Source: Medicago truncatula (taxonomy: Eukaryota > Streptophyta > Magnoliopsida > Fabales > Fabaceae). Taken from it: a stretch of DNA of 64,000 nucleotides. The DNA lies in NCBI RefSeq assembly GCF_003473485.1, contig NC_053043.1, positions 3,978,001-4,042,000 on the forward strand, given 5' to 3'. How positions within the stretch are numbered: the first letter of the stretch is position 1; each line of letters begins with the position of its first letter. Position numbers and translations under genes: made by a program. The notes under the pieces were generated by a model that had not been told where the DNA came from, made no database searches, and saw only the letters and a list, made by a program, of their open reading frames with translations. Below, one piece after another: positions 11,199 to 23,654 of this stretch.

Positions 11199-14100
11199 TC
11201 ATAACTTACTAGGAATAACATCTTTAGAAAGCACTCCACTCTTTCCAATATGGGAAGGGTCATTGAAAATACCCTTTCTTTCCTTAATAAACTTAGCAAA
11301 CTGAGAACCCTTCTCTTCTTTGCTTTTATAGTTTAAAGGAGATGGCGGTTGATCAGGCATTGGATTGAGCTTGGGAGATGATGGCCGCATCAATGCCCAA
11401 ACAGATGAAATGTATTCGTTTGGTTCGTCTAGAATCTGCAAAAGTGATAAATCCTGCATATCTGCGGTAGGAGAGGAGAACCATATCATAACATGTCAAT
11501 CTACCATGTGGGAACAAAGTAAGCAAAAAAATAAATTGTATCTGAAATGATATTGTGACACAAATTTGACGATAAAAATCAACGGCAATTTGGCGGGTTA
11601 ACACAGTTCAAATATGTAGTTAATTATGTTCAGTATATGGTTAATGAAAATTGTGATTAGTGACATTCAAGATTGGGATTAATTGTGTTCTGTAAGTGGC
11701 TAATGAGTTGTAACATCGTGCAGTATTCATTAACCATCTAGAAAATGTAACTAACGCATGTATTTGAACACTGACCAGTGACCATCAAAACTGAGAACTA
11801 ATTTTTCTAAAAAAATTCAGCTCAAATAGGCCACTAATAGTTTTCACTCACAGTGTTGAGTTCTTTTTTATACTAGGTAGGAAATGAGAGGAAAGGTGGG
11901 AACTGAACATGCTTTGAAAGTATACCTTTTGCGAAGTTGAAGATAGGTGCCAAAGCAGCAGATGGAATGCTAAAATTAAGATGAGGTATAATCGATCCAC
12001 CGCCATGCCTTGCATTGCTGTGTCAAAAACATTATCTCATTAAATATGGAAGCTTAGTCCACAAAGATTTAGAGGAACAATCACTAAAGAAAATGAAAAT
12101 CACAGGAGCTTATATTATGCAGAAAAACAATTGGACCAAGCTGACCATCGAGTAAGTAAGCACGACAAAATACAGACTTGTGCAGCAGAGACAATAAATC
12201 AAAGACAGAATTACATCCAAAATCATCTATGTTTTCTACAAAATCGTCTACCTCATATCTTGCACTTCAGTGCATGATGGACATAAATTTTTCTTGATGC
12301 AGAAATAGGATAAAATGCTAACATTATATTTAAAGTTGCTGGTATTACCTTGTAACCAGACCAATCATGTGACCATCTGAATTGATAACAGCACCACCAC
12401 TAGCCCCAGGATGAACAGCAGCTGTTGTTTCAAGCATTGCTGGGAAATTGCCTTGGGTATGCATGTGCTCGGGTTGAATGGACTGATAAGATTGAGGAGT
12501 CTTTGCTTCAACAACCTTCGCTACCACACCAGAGCAAACAGATGGGAGGAATCCTTTTGAAAATTGATGACATCCAACGTTTAAACAAAGGAAATAAAAA
12601 GAAAAGTCACAGTGATTAAATCATTTCTAGATGAAATTGGGTATAAACCATTACATGTCTCACCAATCACCGCATCAATTAATTATTTTCATAAATAATA
12701 ACATATATATATAAACAAATGTCATAACCACAAAATTCAAGAGTAGCATGGAATATATCTTTTTGAACAAATATCACTTCCATTGATAAATATGCCCCTT
12801 GAAAGTTTCGAACACAATAGCTCATTTCACTTTGTTTTTTATGTGAGCATGATGTATATAACAACGGAATAGAAAAGGCATAAGCCTAAAGTTTACAATA
12901 TCTAAGCATTTTTGTCCATTTTTCGTGCATTGGGTTGATCTTAATGTTCTATTAGACCTTATCATGTCAAAACTAAAGCTATTAAGTGCTGACTCTAGAA
13001 TCAGAATGGTTTTATATCTCTAACAACGTTAAAGTTAAACGGCATGTGAGGATGTAAAGCTTTCTCTCCATTATGAAAATTAACTGAATGTTTTATTCTG
13101 CGAATAGGTTTTCTTCATGGTTGTTTGAACCTTTGTTTGACATATCTGCTCCATGATGTGAAAGAAAGAACCAGTAGCGTTAGAAGAGTATAAAATTTGA
13201 TTAGTCATGTCAATTCCTAAACAATTCTGAAAAAACTATAATCATGTCAATCAAAGGTGGACAAATTAGTCATTCACACAACACTTCCTTATTACTGAAG
13301 AATCAACTTAGTTATATACATCATGTCTATAAATATCATTGGAATGCGAAACTGAAACTCCAAAAATGAAGGAAATCAAATAAAACATGACGATTAGAGA
13401 AATAGGATGTTGGAACTTAAAATTCATTCATGGCATCAGACCTAGAAAAAAAAGGAATTAATTAGGTTACATACCACACTTAGGGCCAAATAATCCATGG
13501 CCAATAACATATGCCTTTGATCCTGTGGATGGCCTGGAAAAATTTGTTAGAATAGGCAAAAGATTATCTGGAACTGGTTCAAGCTGCAGTAATGCAACAT
13601 CCCACGGTCCTTTACAAACATACACTACTTTAGCATCGCACCAAACCCAAGGCTTGATATGATCAAGGCGTATACGTATATTTCTATGGCTGTCATAAGG
13701 TTTGTTCAATTTATATCTCCCCTGCTCACCAGCCACAAAAGGGTAAAGATTTGTCATCTTTGAAGGTAGTGTTTGCCTAGTTTGAATGCTTTCACCTCTA
13801 TTATCAAGAGATGTAGTTCCCTCCAACATGGAAGGAAATTTTTCTGGGTTGGTTCCATTTCCATATCCTCTGCCAGTTATATGAGTTTTCCCAAATCTCC
13901 ACGGTTCTAACAGATGAGCATTCGTAAGTATGAGACCTTGACTGTTTAACAAAATCCCAGATGCCCATACTCCATCACCAATAGTAACAAGACAAACAGA
14001 AGCCATTGCCTTCTCAATTGGTAACGGTGAAGAGTTACCAAAATTTAAATGCTCGTGATTATTACTAGAGAGTACATAAGCTTCTGATTTATTGTAGTCA

Positions 14101-17100
14101 ATAAAAGGTCCCTTTCCTGGACCACAAGAGTTTCCCTCCTGATAACATGACCCTTCTACTGTATTCTGAGGCCACTTCCGCAGCAAGCCACTAGCAGCAT
14201 TCACAATGGCTTCCCATGGAATCACCAGCTGTTACCAAAGACTACAGTCTTGCATGATGAGTTAAATTTGAGAAGGTTTATATAATGTAAACATAGGCCC
14301 TGTTTGGAGTAACAGTTCAATTAAGTGTTTATAGCATAGGTGCTTATGTATATGCTATTTATTTGACAACATAAATATTTTCATATAAGCTATCCTAGGG
14401 AGTTTATGGAAATAAGCTGAAAACAGGTTATGGACACGTCAATCGTCATAAGTTGTTTCCATATGCTCTCTCAAACAGTCTTATAAGTGCTTATATCAGT
14501 GGATAAGCTCAAATAAGTGAATCCAAACAGGGCCCAAGAGGAGAACACATTCAAGGAACTACCTGAATTTCCGCTCCACTTGTCTGCTGCCTCAGTGGTC
14601 TGATCAGGACACCAGTAAGACATGCATGCTCACTGAAAACTGGACTGCCTTCCATTCCTGGCAGATAAAGTGTCAAAATAGAGCCAATCAATTACATGAA
14701 TGACCAACAAATTATGCAACAGAGAAACGGTTCGCACCAGGAAGACTGCGTATGTCAGCCATCATCAGCAATGATCCATCAGATGAATTAGGAGGATAAC
14801 AATTTGCAATGCATCCAACTGATAAACTGATTCAAGCAAGCAACCAAATCAAAGGACTGAATGATACAAAAGTTTCAAGCATCGATATCCACTTCTTCAT
14901 CACAGCATTATATATTAGATAAAATAGAAGTCTGTACAACTCAGCTCAAAACATAGGTGATGCCAACAGCTCACCGAAAAAGTTGACAAATAATGACAAA
15001 GAGCATGTTACATCAAGGTGATTATGAAAATTTACCATGGGAAGTTACCATTTTGTGAGTAACAACCAGATTAGGTTATTCTAACTATTTTTTTCTTCTT
15101 TTAGCCAAACTAGAAAATAATACCTGTTAAAGAAATGTGTAGGTGAGAGGATTCCAAAAGGAGATCCAACTGCCAGAAGAAAATCACCCCTTTTATTCGT
15201 GGAAGATTTATCATAGTTCAGCGAGTCCTGTGTTACAAGCATCGACTGTTACTATAATGAGTCTAGACAGTAGACTATCAAAGAAAGACAAGTAGAAAAA
15301 AAAATTACATGTGCATATGTTATAATTGTTTGCAAACTTTGCATAAGGAATCCGAATGGAAGAAATATTAATACCTTGAAAGATGAAGAAATACTAAGAA
15401 TGGCCATTCTAGTCAGTGATTTGCACATAAGACTTGCACTGCCAGATTCTCCCAATGCCAACCTCCGCTACATTTCAAAGAAGATTTATCATTCTCCATC
15501 CAAAATAATGAGTCGCTTTTATGCATTTCTTAAAAATCGTGGTTGGGTCATACACAACCCCGCAAAACTTTCATTTGGAAGAATGGCGCCGGCATGATCA
15601 AACTATAGACTGCTTGGTAATGTAGGATATGATACCATGTTGGCAAAGACAAGGACATATATATATATATATATAGCGAGAGAGAGAGAGAGAGAGAAGA
15701 ATGAGAAGAGAAGCGATATTTAAATGATTGGGGAAAACCTTCACACTCCAAGAATTAGCCCACACCCCTAAAGATCTTCGATAGATCACACATGAGCAGT
15801 TGAGCACACCGCAAAGAACGCAAAGGACCACAGAACATTTGATGGTTCGACAGCTCTGGCCTACTTTCAGAGAAACGCCTCAATACAATGTACTTATTCA
15901 TTATATCAACTAAGATTACATGATTGTAACTCACTCATTATATTGAAAGCGGCCGTAATATTGCTGATGCGGTAAACACCGCAACCAACCGCATCAGACA
16001 CAATTGTGGTGTGATCTTCGATCACGTGTATGGTCGCATTGTAACCGCATCAGACAATTTTGACGAAGTTCGTTCAAATTTTCTCGCCAAAAATTAAAAT
16101 TTCGGAACCCAAAATTCCAATATGCTTTAGATATAATGAAAAGGCATACCTTTAACAATCTCTCAATCAGTATTTATGGAGCAAACGGAGACTCTGCTAT
16201 GGTTGATAAATAGTGTAGTAGTATGGTGGTGTCACTTTATATAGTTTGTGAAAATTTAAAATCATTTCACGCTGCAACAATGCATTGTGCGTCGCAGCAG
16301 CCACAAAGACCGCAATCACAACGGCCGCAACCGCAATTTAAAACCATGCTCGAGAGTTAAAAGGAATAATAAACGCACTCATCTCACTACAAGTGATCAC
16401 CCACTCATTTGGGGATGCTTCAACTCTTCACAAGTCCTCATATTTATTGAAGATGACATTACTTTCATTCATGTGAATATTTCACTAATATTTTTCATTC
16501 ATTTCTTTTGTAGTTAACTTTGGAGTTATCAAGAGATGTTGAATCTATTGTTGAGAAGTAATTTTTTTGACTACTTTATCTTTTATCAATGAAGTATATG
16601 TTTTTGTGACTTTTAACTAATGTGGTTATTTGTTATTATTGGTCAATGTTGTGTAATGGAACTAAAGTAGACCAATAGTATGTCGTTGGTTGACATTTTG
16701 ATTTGTAACAAGATACTCATTTAAATTATCTATACATTACATTATATAGCATTTTGCATTATGTTTGAGAGTCAACATTTGCAATATTACAAAAACAACA
16801 ACTCATTTTGCCTGTGCGTTGCACGGTTCTAAGACTAGTCCTGGACATTCATTATTCCATTCCACCTATCCAAGTATCAAGTTACATTCACCCGCCTGTT
16901 AGACACTAGACACTAACATTTCAATACAAGTTTCTAACAAAGGTGAATTTAGAATTTGGATGTGATACAGAAACTACATGATAAGTTTAACTTAATATTC
17001 ATCCTTACAAAACCGGCTTGTAAGGTGAGAGGAGTGTCTCCTCCTTATAAACTCTTCTCAAGAGTACTATCTATCCGATGTGGGACTAAATCCACCCCCT

Positions 17101-20092
17101 CAAAGCCAACATAATGAAGGTGTTGGAGGCTGCAATTAAGGCTAACTGAAGGTCGCAATTTAGGCGACTAGGGGCGGACCACAATTAAGGTGAAATTTCC
17201 AACACACCCCCTAACACTTCAGCCCGGCCCAACGGGCCTGAAGCGTGGACGATGTGGGAAGCCCAACGATAGATCTAGGATAGGCTCTGATACCATGTTG
17301 TAATTTGGGGCCTAACTCATCCTTACAAAACCGGCTTGTAAGGTGAGGAGTGCCTCCTCTTTATAAACTCTTCTCAAGAATATTATCTATCCGATGTGGG
17401 ACTAAATCCACCCCCTCAAAGCCAACACAATGAAGGTGTTGGAGGCTGCAATTAAGGCTAATGAAGGTCGCAATTTAGGCGATTAGGGGTGGACCGCGAT
17501 TAAGGTGGAATTTCCAACACACCCCTCACGCTTCGGCCCGGCCCAACGGGCCTGAAGCGTGGACGATGCGGGAAGCCCAACGATAGATCTAGGATAGGCT
17601 CTGATGCCATGTTGTAATTTGGGGCCTAACTCATCCTTACAAAACTGGCTTGTAATTAAGGATGCAATTAAGGCTAACCGAAGGTCGCAATGTAGGCGAC
17701 TAGGGGCGGATCGCAATTAAAGCGGAATTTCCAACACACACCCTCACGCTTCAGCCCGGCCCAATGGGCCTGAAGCGTGGACAATGCAGGAAGCCCAACG
17801 ATAGATCTAGGATAGGCTCTGATACCATGTTGTAATTTGGGGCCTAACTCATCCTTACAAAACCGGCTTGTAATTTGAGGAGTGCCTCCTCTTTATAAAC
17901 TCTTCTCAAGAGTACTATCTATCCGATGTGGGACTAAATCCACCCCCTCAGAGCCAACACAATGAAGGTGTTAGAGGCTGCAATTAAGGCTAACCGAAGG
18001 ATGCAATTTAGGCGACTAGGGGCGGACCGCAATTAAGGCGGAATTTCCAACAAAAGTAATATTAAATTCATTAAGCACTTCATATGAAGGAGAAAAATAA
18101 AGAGAAATAAGTGCAAGTGAGCAAGAACTGCAACAAGGGCCCAAGCTGTGCTTGAGTTCATAAGTACATGCCTTACACCTTTCCCAATTTCATCTTTTGA
18201 AAAATATATTGAAACTATTTCACTAAACCAAAAAGCTAAATTTATGGAAGGATTGTCATCGATATCATAGCCTAACCAACAAACAAAACTTAGCGGGAGT
18301 TTAAATTCAGTGTTTTCTTCCTGAAGCAATATTGTACACATGCTATAATCTAGTTTCAGAGTTCAACTGCTTCATTTAGGCTTGGCCAAACATAATATAA
18401 AGTGACACATAAGTCATACCATCACATTTATAAATGCACTTTTCTGACAGCATTGGTATCATGCTTCCGGTGTTTTTATTGAACAGGGATATCTCTCATC
18501 CGTTTATAAATTTATAAAGTAAACTAGTTCATGGCTAAAAAAGAAAGCGCACTAATGAAGAAGAAATAGGGATAACCTGAGTTTGAAAGTTATCTTTAGA
18601 GGATTGAGAATCGTTATTGTGAGATGCCAAAGACCAACCAACATCCCATTCATGCTCTGACAAGCCTAGAGATGCTTCAACGAGTGACTGGACACAAAGG
18701 GCTGAAGCAGGAATATCAACCTGAAAATAGTAAATAATCAAATTTTAGTTCAGATGTAAATAATATGAGCCATAAAATCCCTGTCTTAAAACATGAGCTA
18801 ATGGAATGAAAATGCATTCTTATCTTTCTAAGAAAATGAAATCCCACACACTTCCGAAATCATGAACAATATCCGTATACAAATCCATAAACTATTAAAT
18901 GACAACAAACTAAGCTATGCATTTACCTAAATGAGTCTCACCAACTAAACACATACCATTCAAAGGGATGAGATTTTATAAAACTGAATAAGTCATGATT
19001 AAAACTATAAACTATCAGGTGCACCACGTTATTAATTTGCAACAAAACCACATAGTAAGGAAGAACATAAAGAGATTCAAAATGCCTACTAATGACAAAA
19101 GTTGCCCCTCAAGCCAACAAGGAGTTCCTTGATCAGATTCTTCGTTGGTTTTCTCAGTCATAATATCAATCCGAACACCAGAAATCAAATCAGGCCTACT
19201 CTGAAAATAATAAAATAGAAATTCAAAACACATAAAACAAAATAAATATAATAACCATGAAAGCAAATTAAGTCCCTGTTTGACTCAACAGCTTATTTGC
19301 AGCTCATAACACAAGCAGAATATAACCTATTTCTATAGCAAAAGATAGCATAAATTTAAATTGTTTTCGTTTAACAACCACCAAGCCTTAACACTATGCG
19401 TATTTGGTCCATGTCATAGAGATTCGACAAAGTTTTTTTGTAAACTATCTTGGACAACGTATGAAAATAAGCTGAAAACTGCTTATAAACAATATCTTAA
19501 AACTGTTTTCATATGTTCTCTGAAACAGTCTCATAAAACTTATATCATTACATAAACTGAAATAAGTTAATCCAAACAGGATCAAAGTTCGCATTTTTCA
19601 TCTATAATAATTGAATCAATAAGCACCAACCTGAGGAATATTCTGTCTATGTTGAGGAGATAAAAAAGGCTCAACAACCGAAGCAACAGTCACAACCAAT
19701 ACCCTACCCTCAAAGTTATCACCATATAGACCCTTAGCTACTTGAGCATCACAAAAAGCTTCAGGTACAAGCAACCCAGAAGCTGAAAGAGTTGTTTCAC
19801 CAGAACTACACAATACCCAGAAAAAGAAAAGAAAACCCACGTAGTCAAAAATGCTAAAAAAAAAAAAACGAAAGTTTGATTGAAAAAAAGGGGAAATTAT
19901 TACCGGTAATGATGAAAAGCGTGTTTTCTCATCTTCATTCCTTTTGGGTCCTGAAAATGGAAATTGTAAGGTGAGTGAGTGATCATGATTATGCATAATT
20001 GGGATTGTTCGGAGAGAGAGACTTACAGGACCACGAATTTTGACCATAACGGAGAAGTTTCGAGCAAAATTGAAGATTTCTGAATGATCCAT
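11199..20092 (-). CDS. DEG15: DEG15 glyoxysomal/peroxisomal processing protease
   Basis: Thirteen exons, all in phase: 20092-20027, 19950-19904, 19805-19631, 19200-19090, 18720-18577, 15467-15375, 15227-15124, 14826-14738, 14657-14563, 14228-13475, 12553-12349, 12017-11926, 11461-11199. They give 745 aa, against about 700 for the plant family. This trypsin-like Deg protease removes PTS2 presequences in peroxisomes. The likely catalytic triad is His413 (TNAHLLEPW), Asp518 (WDVALLQLE) and Ser611 (GASGGAV). The protein ends in SKL, a canonical PTS1 peroxisomal signal, consistent with self-import. The N-terminus lacks a transit peptide. Intron 5 (15468-18576) is swollen by transposons, and MITEs sit in introns 3 and 9. 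The exon 6 acceptor (ATGTAG|CGGAGG) is the least certain junction. It is divergently transcribed from RPL15. Confidence 0.95.
14296..14535. mobile_element. MITE-like element in DEG15 intron 9 (GGCCCTGTTTGGA family)
   Basis: The termini are inverted: GGCCCTGTTTGGA at the left and TCCAAACAGGGCC at the right, a perfect 13-bp match. The 240-bp interior has the AAGCTTATAAGTGCTTAT-like strings seen in related copies near 19274, 45628 and 56872. No coding sequence is present. No clear target duplication is seen, so the superfamily is left open. Confidence 0.75.
15656..15698. repeat. (AT)n(GA)n microsatellite
   Basis: About 19 bp of alternating AT is followed by about 22 bp of GA. It lies in DEG15 intron 5. 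Just upstream, ATGATACCATGTTGG (about 15629) resembles the primer-binding junction of the TRIM elements further along the same intron. Confidence 0.9.
16811..16838 (+). mobile_element. Helitron-like 3' terminus in DEG15 intron 5
   Basis: A short GC-rich hairpin (CCTGTGCGTTGCACGG) is followed by TTCTAAGA and the terminal CTAG, with T next. This is the Helitron 3' signature (hairpin, CTRR end, host T). The 5' TC end was not located, so only the terminus is annotated. A similar terminus occurs at 25801-25831, and one in inverse orientation at 49703-49730. Confidence 0.55.
17001..18052 (-). mobile_element. TRIM (LTR retrotransposon in miniature) tandem array, four LTRs
   Basis: Four LTR copies alternate with three internal segments of about 90 bp. 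LTR copies: about 17001-17204 (edge diverged), 17296-17519, 17610-17736 (internal deletion of about 97 bp) and 17828-18052. Intact LTRs run TGTTGTAATTTGGGG...CCAACA in plus orientation, about 225 bp. Internal segments are 17205-17295, 17520-17609 and 17737-17827. Read on the minus strand, TGGTATCAGAGCCTATCC follows each LTR directly, the classic primer-binding site for initiator-Met tRNA. A purine-rich GGGGTG tract precedes the next LTR. No protein is encoded, as is normal for TRIMs. The alternating structure suggests growth by unequal or LTR-LTR recombination. All lies inside DEG15 intron 5. Confidence 0.88.
19274..19582. mobile_element. MITE-like element in DEG15 intron 3 (CCTGTTTGG family)
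   Basis: The left end TCCCTGTTTGACTCAACAGC and the right end AATCCAAACAGGAT are imperfect inverted copies. The family matches the element at 14296-14535, with the same CATAAGCT/AAGTTAATCCAAACAGG interior style. It is more diverged than the intron 9 copy and has no coding potential. Confidence 0.6.
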
Positions 20093-20665
20093 TTTGTGGT
20101 GTGGTGGATGAAATGAATAGATGTTGGGATGAGTTTCAATTTGAAGTAGGAGGAGAATCTATGCAACAGTTGCAACTTGCAAACACTGGGAAAATGGTAT
20201 TTTATTGAGGACATTAACGAATCATTTTCTCATAATCAACTATTTTGATTAATAATATACTAGATCAAATACTATTTTGTAATTTAAATACATTAAAATA
20301 TTGTTTTAATTATTATTATCCCTAATAAAACCATAATTATTCAACCAAATTATAGAGGTTTTATCATTTGTTAGCAAAATGGTTTAAATTGATAAGAGAT
20401 TTGCAAAATGCCCCTATAAAAAATCACATAATTTTGATATTATTTTTATTTTTGACCTTTTGTTGTTATGGGTTGAATTTATTTAACGTTAAAATATGAG
20501 GAGTACAAAAAAACATAGAAAATGGGTCGACCCGAAATGAAAGCCCAATGGGCCAAAAGCAAGTCATATATAAATCTCTTTCTTCCACTCCGAAACCCTA
20601 AAACCTTGTTTGGGTTCCTCCTCCAGCCAGCCAGCCAGCCAGCCAGCGTGAGACAAACCGAGAAA
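20093..20665. promoter_or_regulatory. Divergent DEG15/RPL15 promoter with site II, telo-box and TATA
   Basis: The 573-bp gap separates two start codons on opposite strands. On the RPL15 side are palindromic site II motifs AAGCCCAATGGGCC (20541-20554), a TATA-like ATATATAAAT (about 20566-20575) and the telo-box AAACCCTAAAA (20593-20603). This set is typical of plant ribosomal-protein promoters (TCP and Myb-related factors). A CCAG tetranucleotide repeat (20623-20646) lies in the RPL15 leader. Whether DEG15 uses the same elements is inference. Confidence 0.75.
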
Positions 20666-21528
20666 ATGGGTATGCTGTTTCGATTCATTCATTAATCTTG
20701 TTTAGAATTAATAATCATCGAAATGTGATGTAATTGTTGTTGTTATTTGTGAATTGTGAATAGGTGCATACAAATACATTTCTGAGCTATGGAGGAAGAA
20801 GCAATCGGATGTGATGAGATTCATGCAGCGTGTGAGGTGTTGGGAGTATCGTCAACAATCTTCCATTGTTCGTCTCACCAGACCCACTCGTCCTGACAAA
20901 GCTCGCCGTTTGGGTTACAAGGCCAAGCAGGTATCTATTCTTCATCTTATGATTAATAGTACATTAAAGTTTGTTCCTATTTGTTTTGTATAAGCTTAAA
21001 AATAAGTCAATCCAAATGGGCACATTATGCTATGTAGGTTTTTTGTTTATATAATTGTTAAGATGTGAACTTCATTGATTTTAGGGTTATGTTGTGTACC
21101 GAGTGAGGGTACGTAGGGGTGGAAGAAAGAGGCCTGTTTCCAAGGGTATTGTATACGGTAAGCCCACTAACCAGGGAGTTACCCAACTCAAGTTTCAAAG
21201 GAGCAAGAGGTCTGTCGCCGAGGAGCGTGCTGGGAGGAAGCTCGGTGGCCTTAGGGTTCTCAATTCCTACTGGGTCAATGAGGATTCTACCTTCAAGTAT
21301 TTTGAGGTCATTTTGGTTGATGTTGCTCATAGTGCTATAAGAAATGATCCAAGAATCAACTGGCTCACTAATCCTGTCCACAAGCATAGAGAACTTCGTG
21401 GACTCACTTCTGCTGGCAAAGAAAACAGAGGTTTGAGTGGTAAAGGGCATCGTTACCACAAAGCCCGTCCTTCCCGCAGGGCAAACTGGAAGAGAAACAA
21501 CACCTTGTCTCTCCGTCGCTACCGTTGA
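20666..21528 (+). CDS. RPL15: 60S ribosomal protein L15 (eL15)
   Basis: Three exons, 20666-20669 (only ATGG), 20764-20930 and 21085-21528, encode 204 aa, the usual eL15 length. The protein starts [19 protein letters not shown] and ends in [10 protein letters not shown], both hallmarks of the family. It is strongly basic throughout, as expected for an rRNA-binding protein of the large subunit core. The 4-nt first exon places the start codon next to the intron, an arrangement seen in other plant ribosomal-protein genes. Splice signals are canonical (ATGG|GTATGC, TAG|GTGCATAC, CAG|GTATCT, TTAG|GGTTAT). No frame damage is seen, so it should be functional. Confidence 0.98.
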
Positions 21529-22514
21529 TTTTACTGCAGTTGTTTTGTGTTGCTTCATTTTCTGGATATCGAGTGCATTATATTTAGACTTTGGATAATT
21601 TAATTATCAAGTTTTTGTGTTTCCAATCTGTGTCTTTGCCTAGAAACTCATTTTTGTTGTTAATGAAGAGTGATTATTGGCAATTTTCCCTTGTTTGATC
21701 ACTTGTTCTTTAATTTGATCAAATTATTAATATCATGTTCTAGTTTATCTATGTTTTGCTTTGTTGTTTGGATTGACACTGTATCATCCACTAGGACTGC
21801 AAGTTTCTGGATTTTCAAACGAAGGTTTTATGCATACAACAATGCTGCAGTAACACCTGCTCTCATCTGGCTGTCTAAACAAAATTCCCGATCCTAATTG
21901 ACATGTTTTTAATTGTATCATCTGTTACAATATCAAAGATATTATTATTTTGCTGTCATGTAGCTATCATGTGATGGTTTTCTTGTAGCTTCAAAACAGT
22001 AAACTATCCTCAAGGCACATTGATGGATGATTACGTTCTTATCTCTGGTGTCTGGTTTTCATTTCTTTTATGTTTCTACTGTTAAAGTTGAGTTTTCCTT
22101 GATTTTGTGATGATGGGTAGATTTATTTTTTTTATTAGAAGTGATGGATGAATAGTCCGGGGATTCTTTAGGGATCACGTAAGTTGAATCTTTGATTACT
22201 ACAAATGAATACAATGGTAGCTGATGCAAAAATTGCCCAGTACGGTTTGGAATTATTGTTGTGACAAATCTTCTACAAAAAGGTCTCTCATAATTGAAGC
22301 AATCTTTGTTAAAACTAGTCTTCAGATATTTAGGATACTATTCCATGTTTGTGTTGTGTCCATTTTTTTAATTGATGTCCATGTGAATATTTTTAATAAT
22401 ATGTTGTTGCTGTGGTATCATTTCATCTCCAGACATGTTTAGCTGAGGCAAATAACTGCTTCACAAAAAGAACTGCTTCAGTTGATGAAGCAATTCTCTA
22501 ACAAAATGAATTGG
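21529..22514. other. RPL15 3'UTR and intergenic DNA
   Basis: T-rich sequence downstream of RPL15 should hold its 3'UTR and polyadenylation region in the first 100-250 bp. No other gene is seen. A short A/T run at about 22520 marks the adjacent LINE tail. Confidence 0.5.
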
Positions 22515-23590
22515 TTCATTTTTTTAGAGAAATAAGCTTATAGCATTTCATTAATCAAAATGTGTTCAATACATTCTGGTATATTAACCAGAATCTGGAA
22601 ACTAGCTGATGATGAGGCCGCCTTAGCTAATTCATGGGCAACCTCATTCGCTTGTCTCCGAATAAACTCCACACTAGAGTTTTCATAAAATAAATTGAAA
22701 AGAGTTTTACATCTGTGTATAATGCTACCAAACTCTGTAGCATCATGTTGTGCAGATAAGAAGCTGTCAACAACTCTTTTCGCGTCAAGCTCGAAATCAA
22801 TTGGTCCAAGTTGAAGAAGATGAACCCATTCTAAAGCAGATAGTAAACCAAGAGCTTCTCCCACATGAACATCACAAAGAGGACTAATCCATTCGGTTCT
22901 AGCCAACACAAAGGAACCTGAGTCATCCCTAATACAAATTCTGATTCCCACCCTGTTTAAATGCTTGGAGAAGGATGCATCAATATTGCATTTGAATCTA
23001 CCTTCCAAGGGTTTCTGCCATCTTGGATATTGAACAGGTCTTTGCATATTAGAAGTTGGTTGGCAAAAATCCTTAGCTGTCTTCCAGTCATCTAGTAAAG
23101 TCTTTGCGCGGTCAAAAACGAATCTTTGTGCGTCAGTCAATTCATTCCAAACCTTATTATTCCTTTGTTTCCAAATGCTCCACAAAGTACAACAAAACAA
23201 GGCTGCATCACCAGCATTCAGCACCTGCAGCATGTTAAAAATATTTCCAGCACTGTCCTGGCCTTGATTTATCACCCCACTCATAGATTGAAAAGCATCA
23301 AACATAGTCCAGATGTTAGAACTGCTAGGGCATTTAAAAAAGAGATGGTAACTGTCCTCGTCATCATCCGAGTTACATAAAACACAACGAGTTGGACAAT
23401 TTACGCCTTTGTCTCTGAGCCTCATCCTTGTTGGGAGACAGTTTCTACAAACCCTCCAAATAAAATTCTTAACTTTAGGAGGTATTCTAAGATTCCATAG
23501 CAAATTCTAGGAGCCTTGCACCTTGAAATGATTGACATCAAATAATTCTTGGATACAAAGACGATATGCACTGCGCACAGAATACTCACC
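22515..23590 (-). pseudogene. 5'-truncated LINE fragment: zf-RVT plus RNase H domain
   Basis: An open frame (23503-22538, about 320 aa) carries a reverse-transcriptase-associated zinc-binding region (WNLRIPPKVKNFIWR, then CVLC and HLFFKCP). It is followed by an RNase H-like domain with KCNIDASF, GEALGLLSALEW, FELDAKRVVDSF and RRQANEVAHELAKAA. The frame continues upstream past one in-frame TAG as GEYSVRSAYRLC, a typical LINE motif just before the zinc region. The endonuclease and polymerase are absent, so this is a dead 3' fragment. The A-tract on the minus strand at about 22518-22524 may be the tail. Target duplications were not found. Confidence 0.85.
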
Positions 23591-23654
23591 ATTCTCCATA
23601 TTTTTAACTACGAAGGCACATTTTCCGGCAATGCATTCCTTTATTGATATTTTG

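Noticed and set aside
17001..18052. Regularly spaced repeats suggesting a CRISPR array
   Set aside because: Repeat units are LTR-sized with primer-binding sites, the spacers are homologous to each other, and the genome is a plant.
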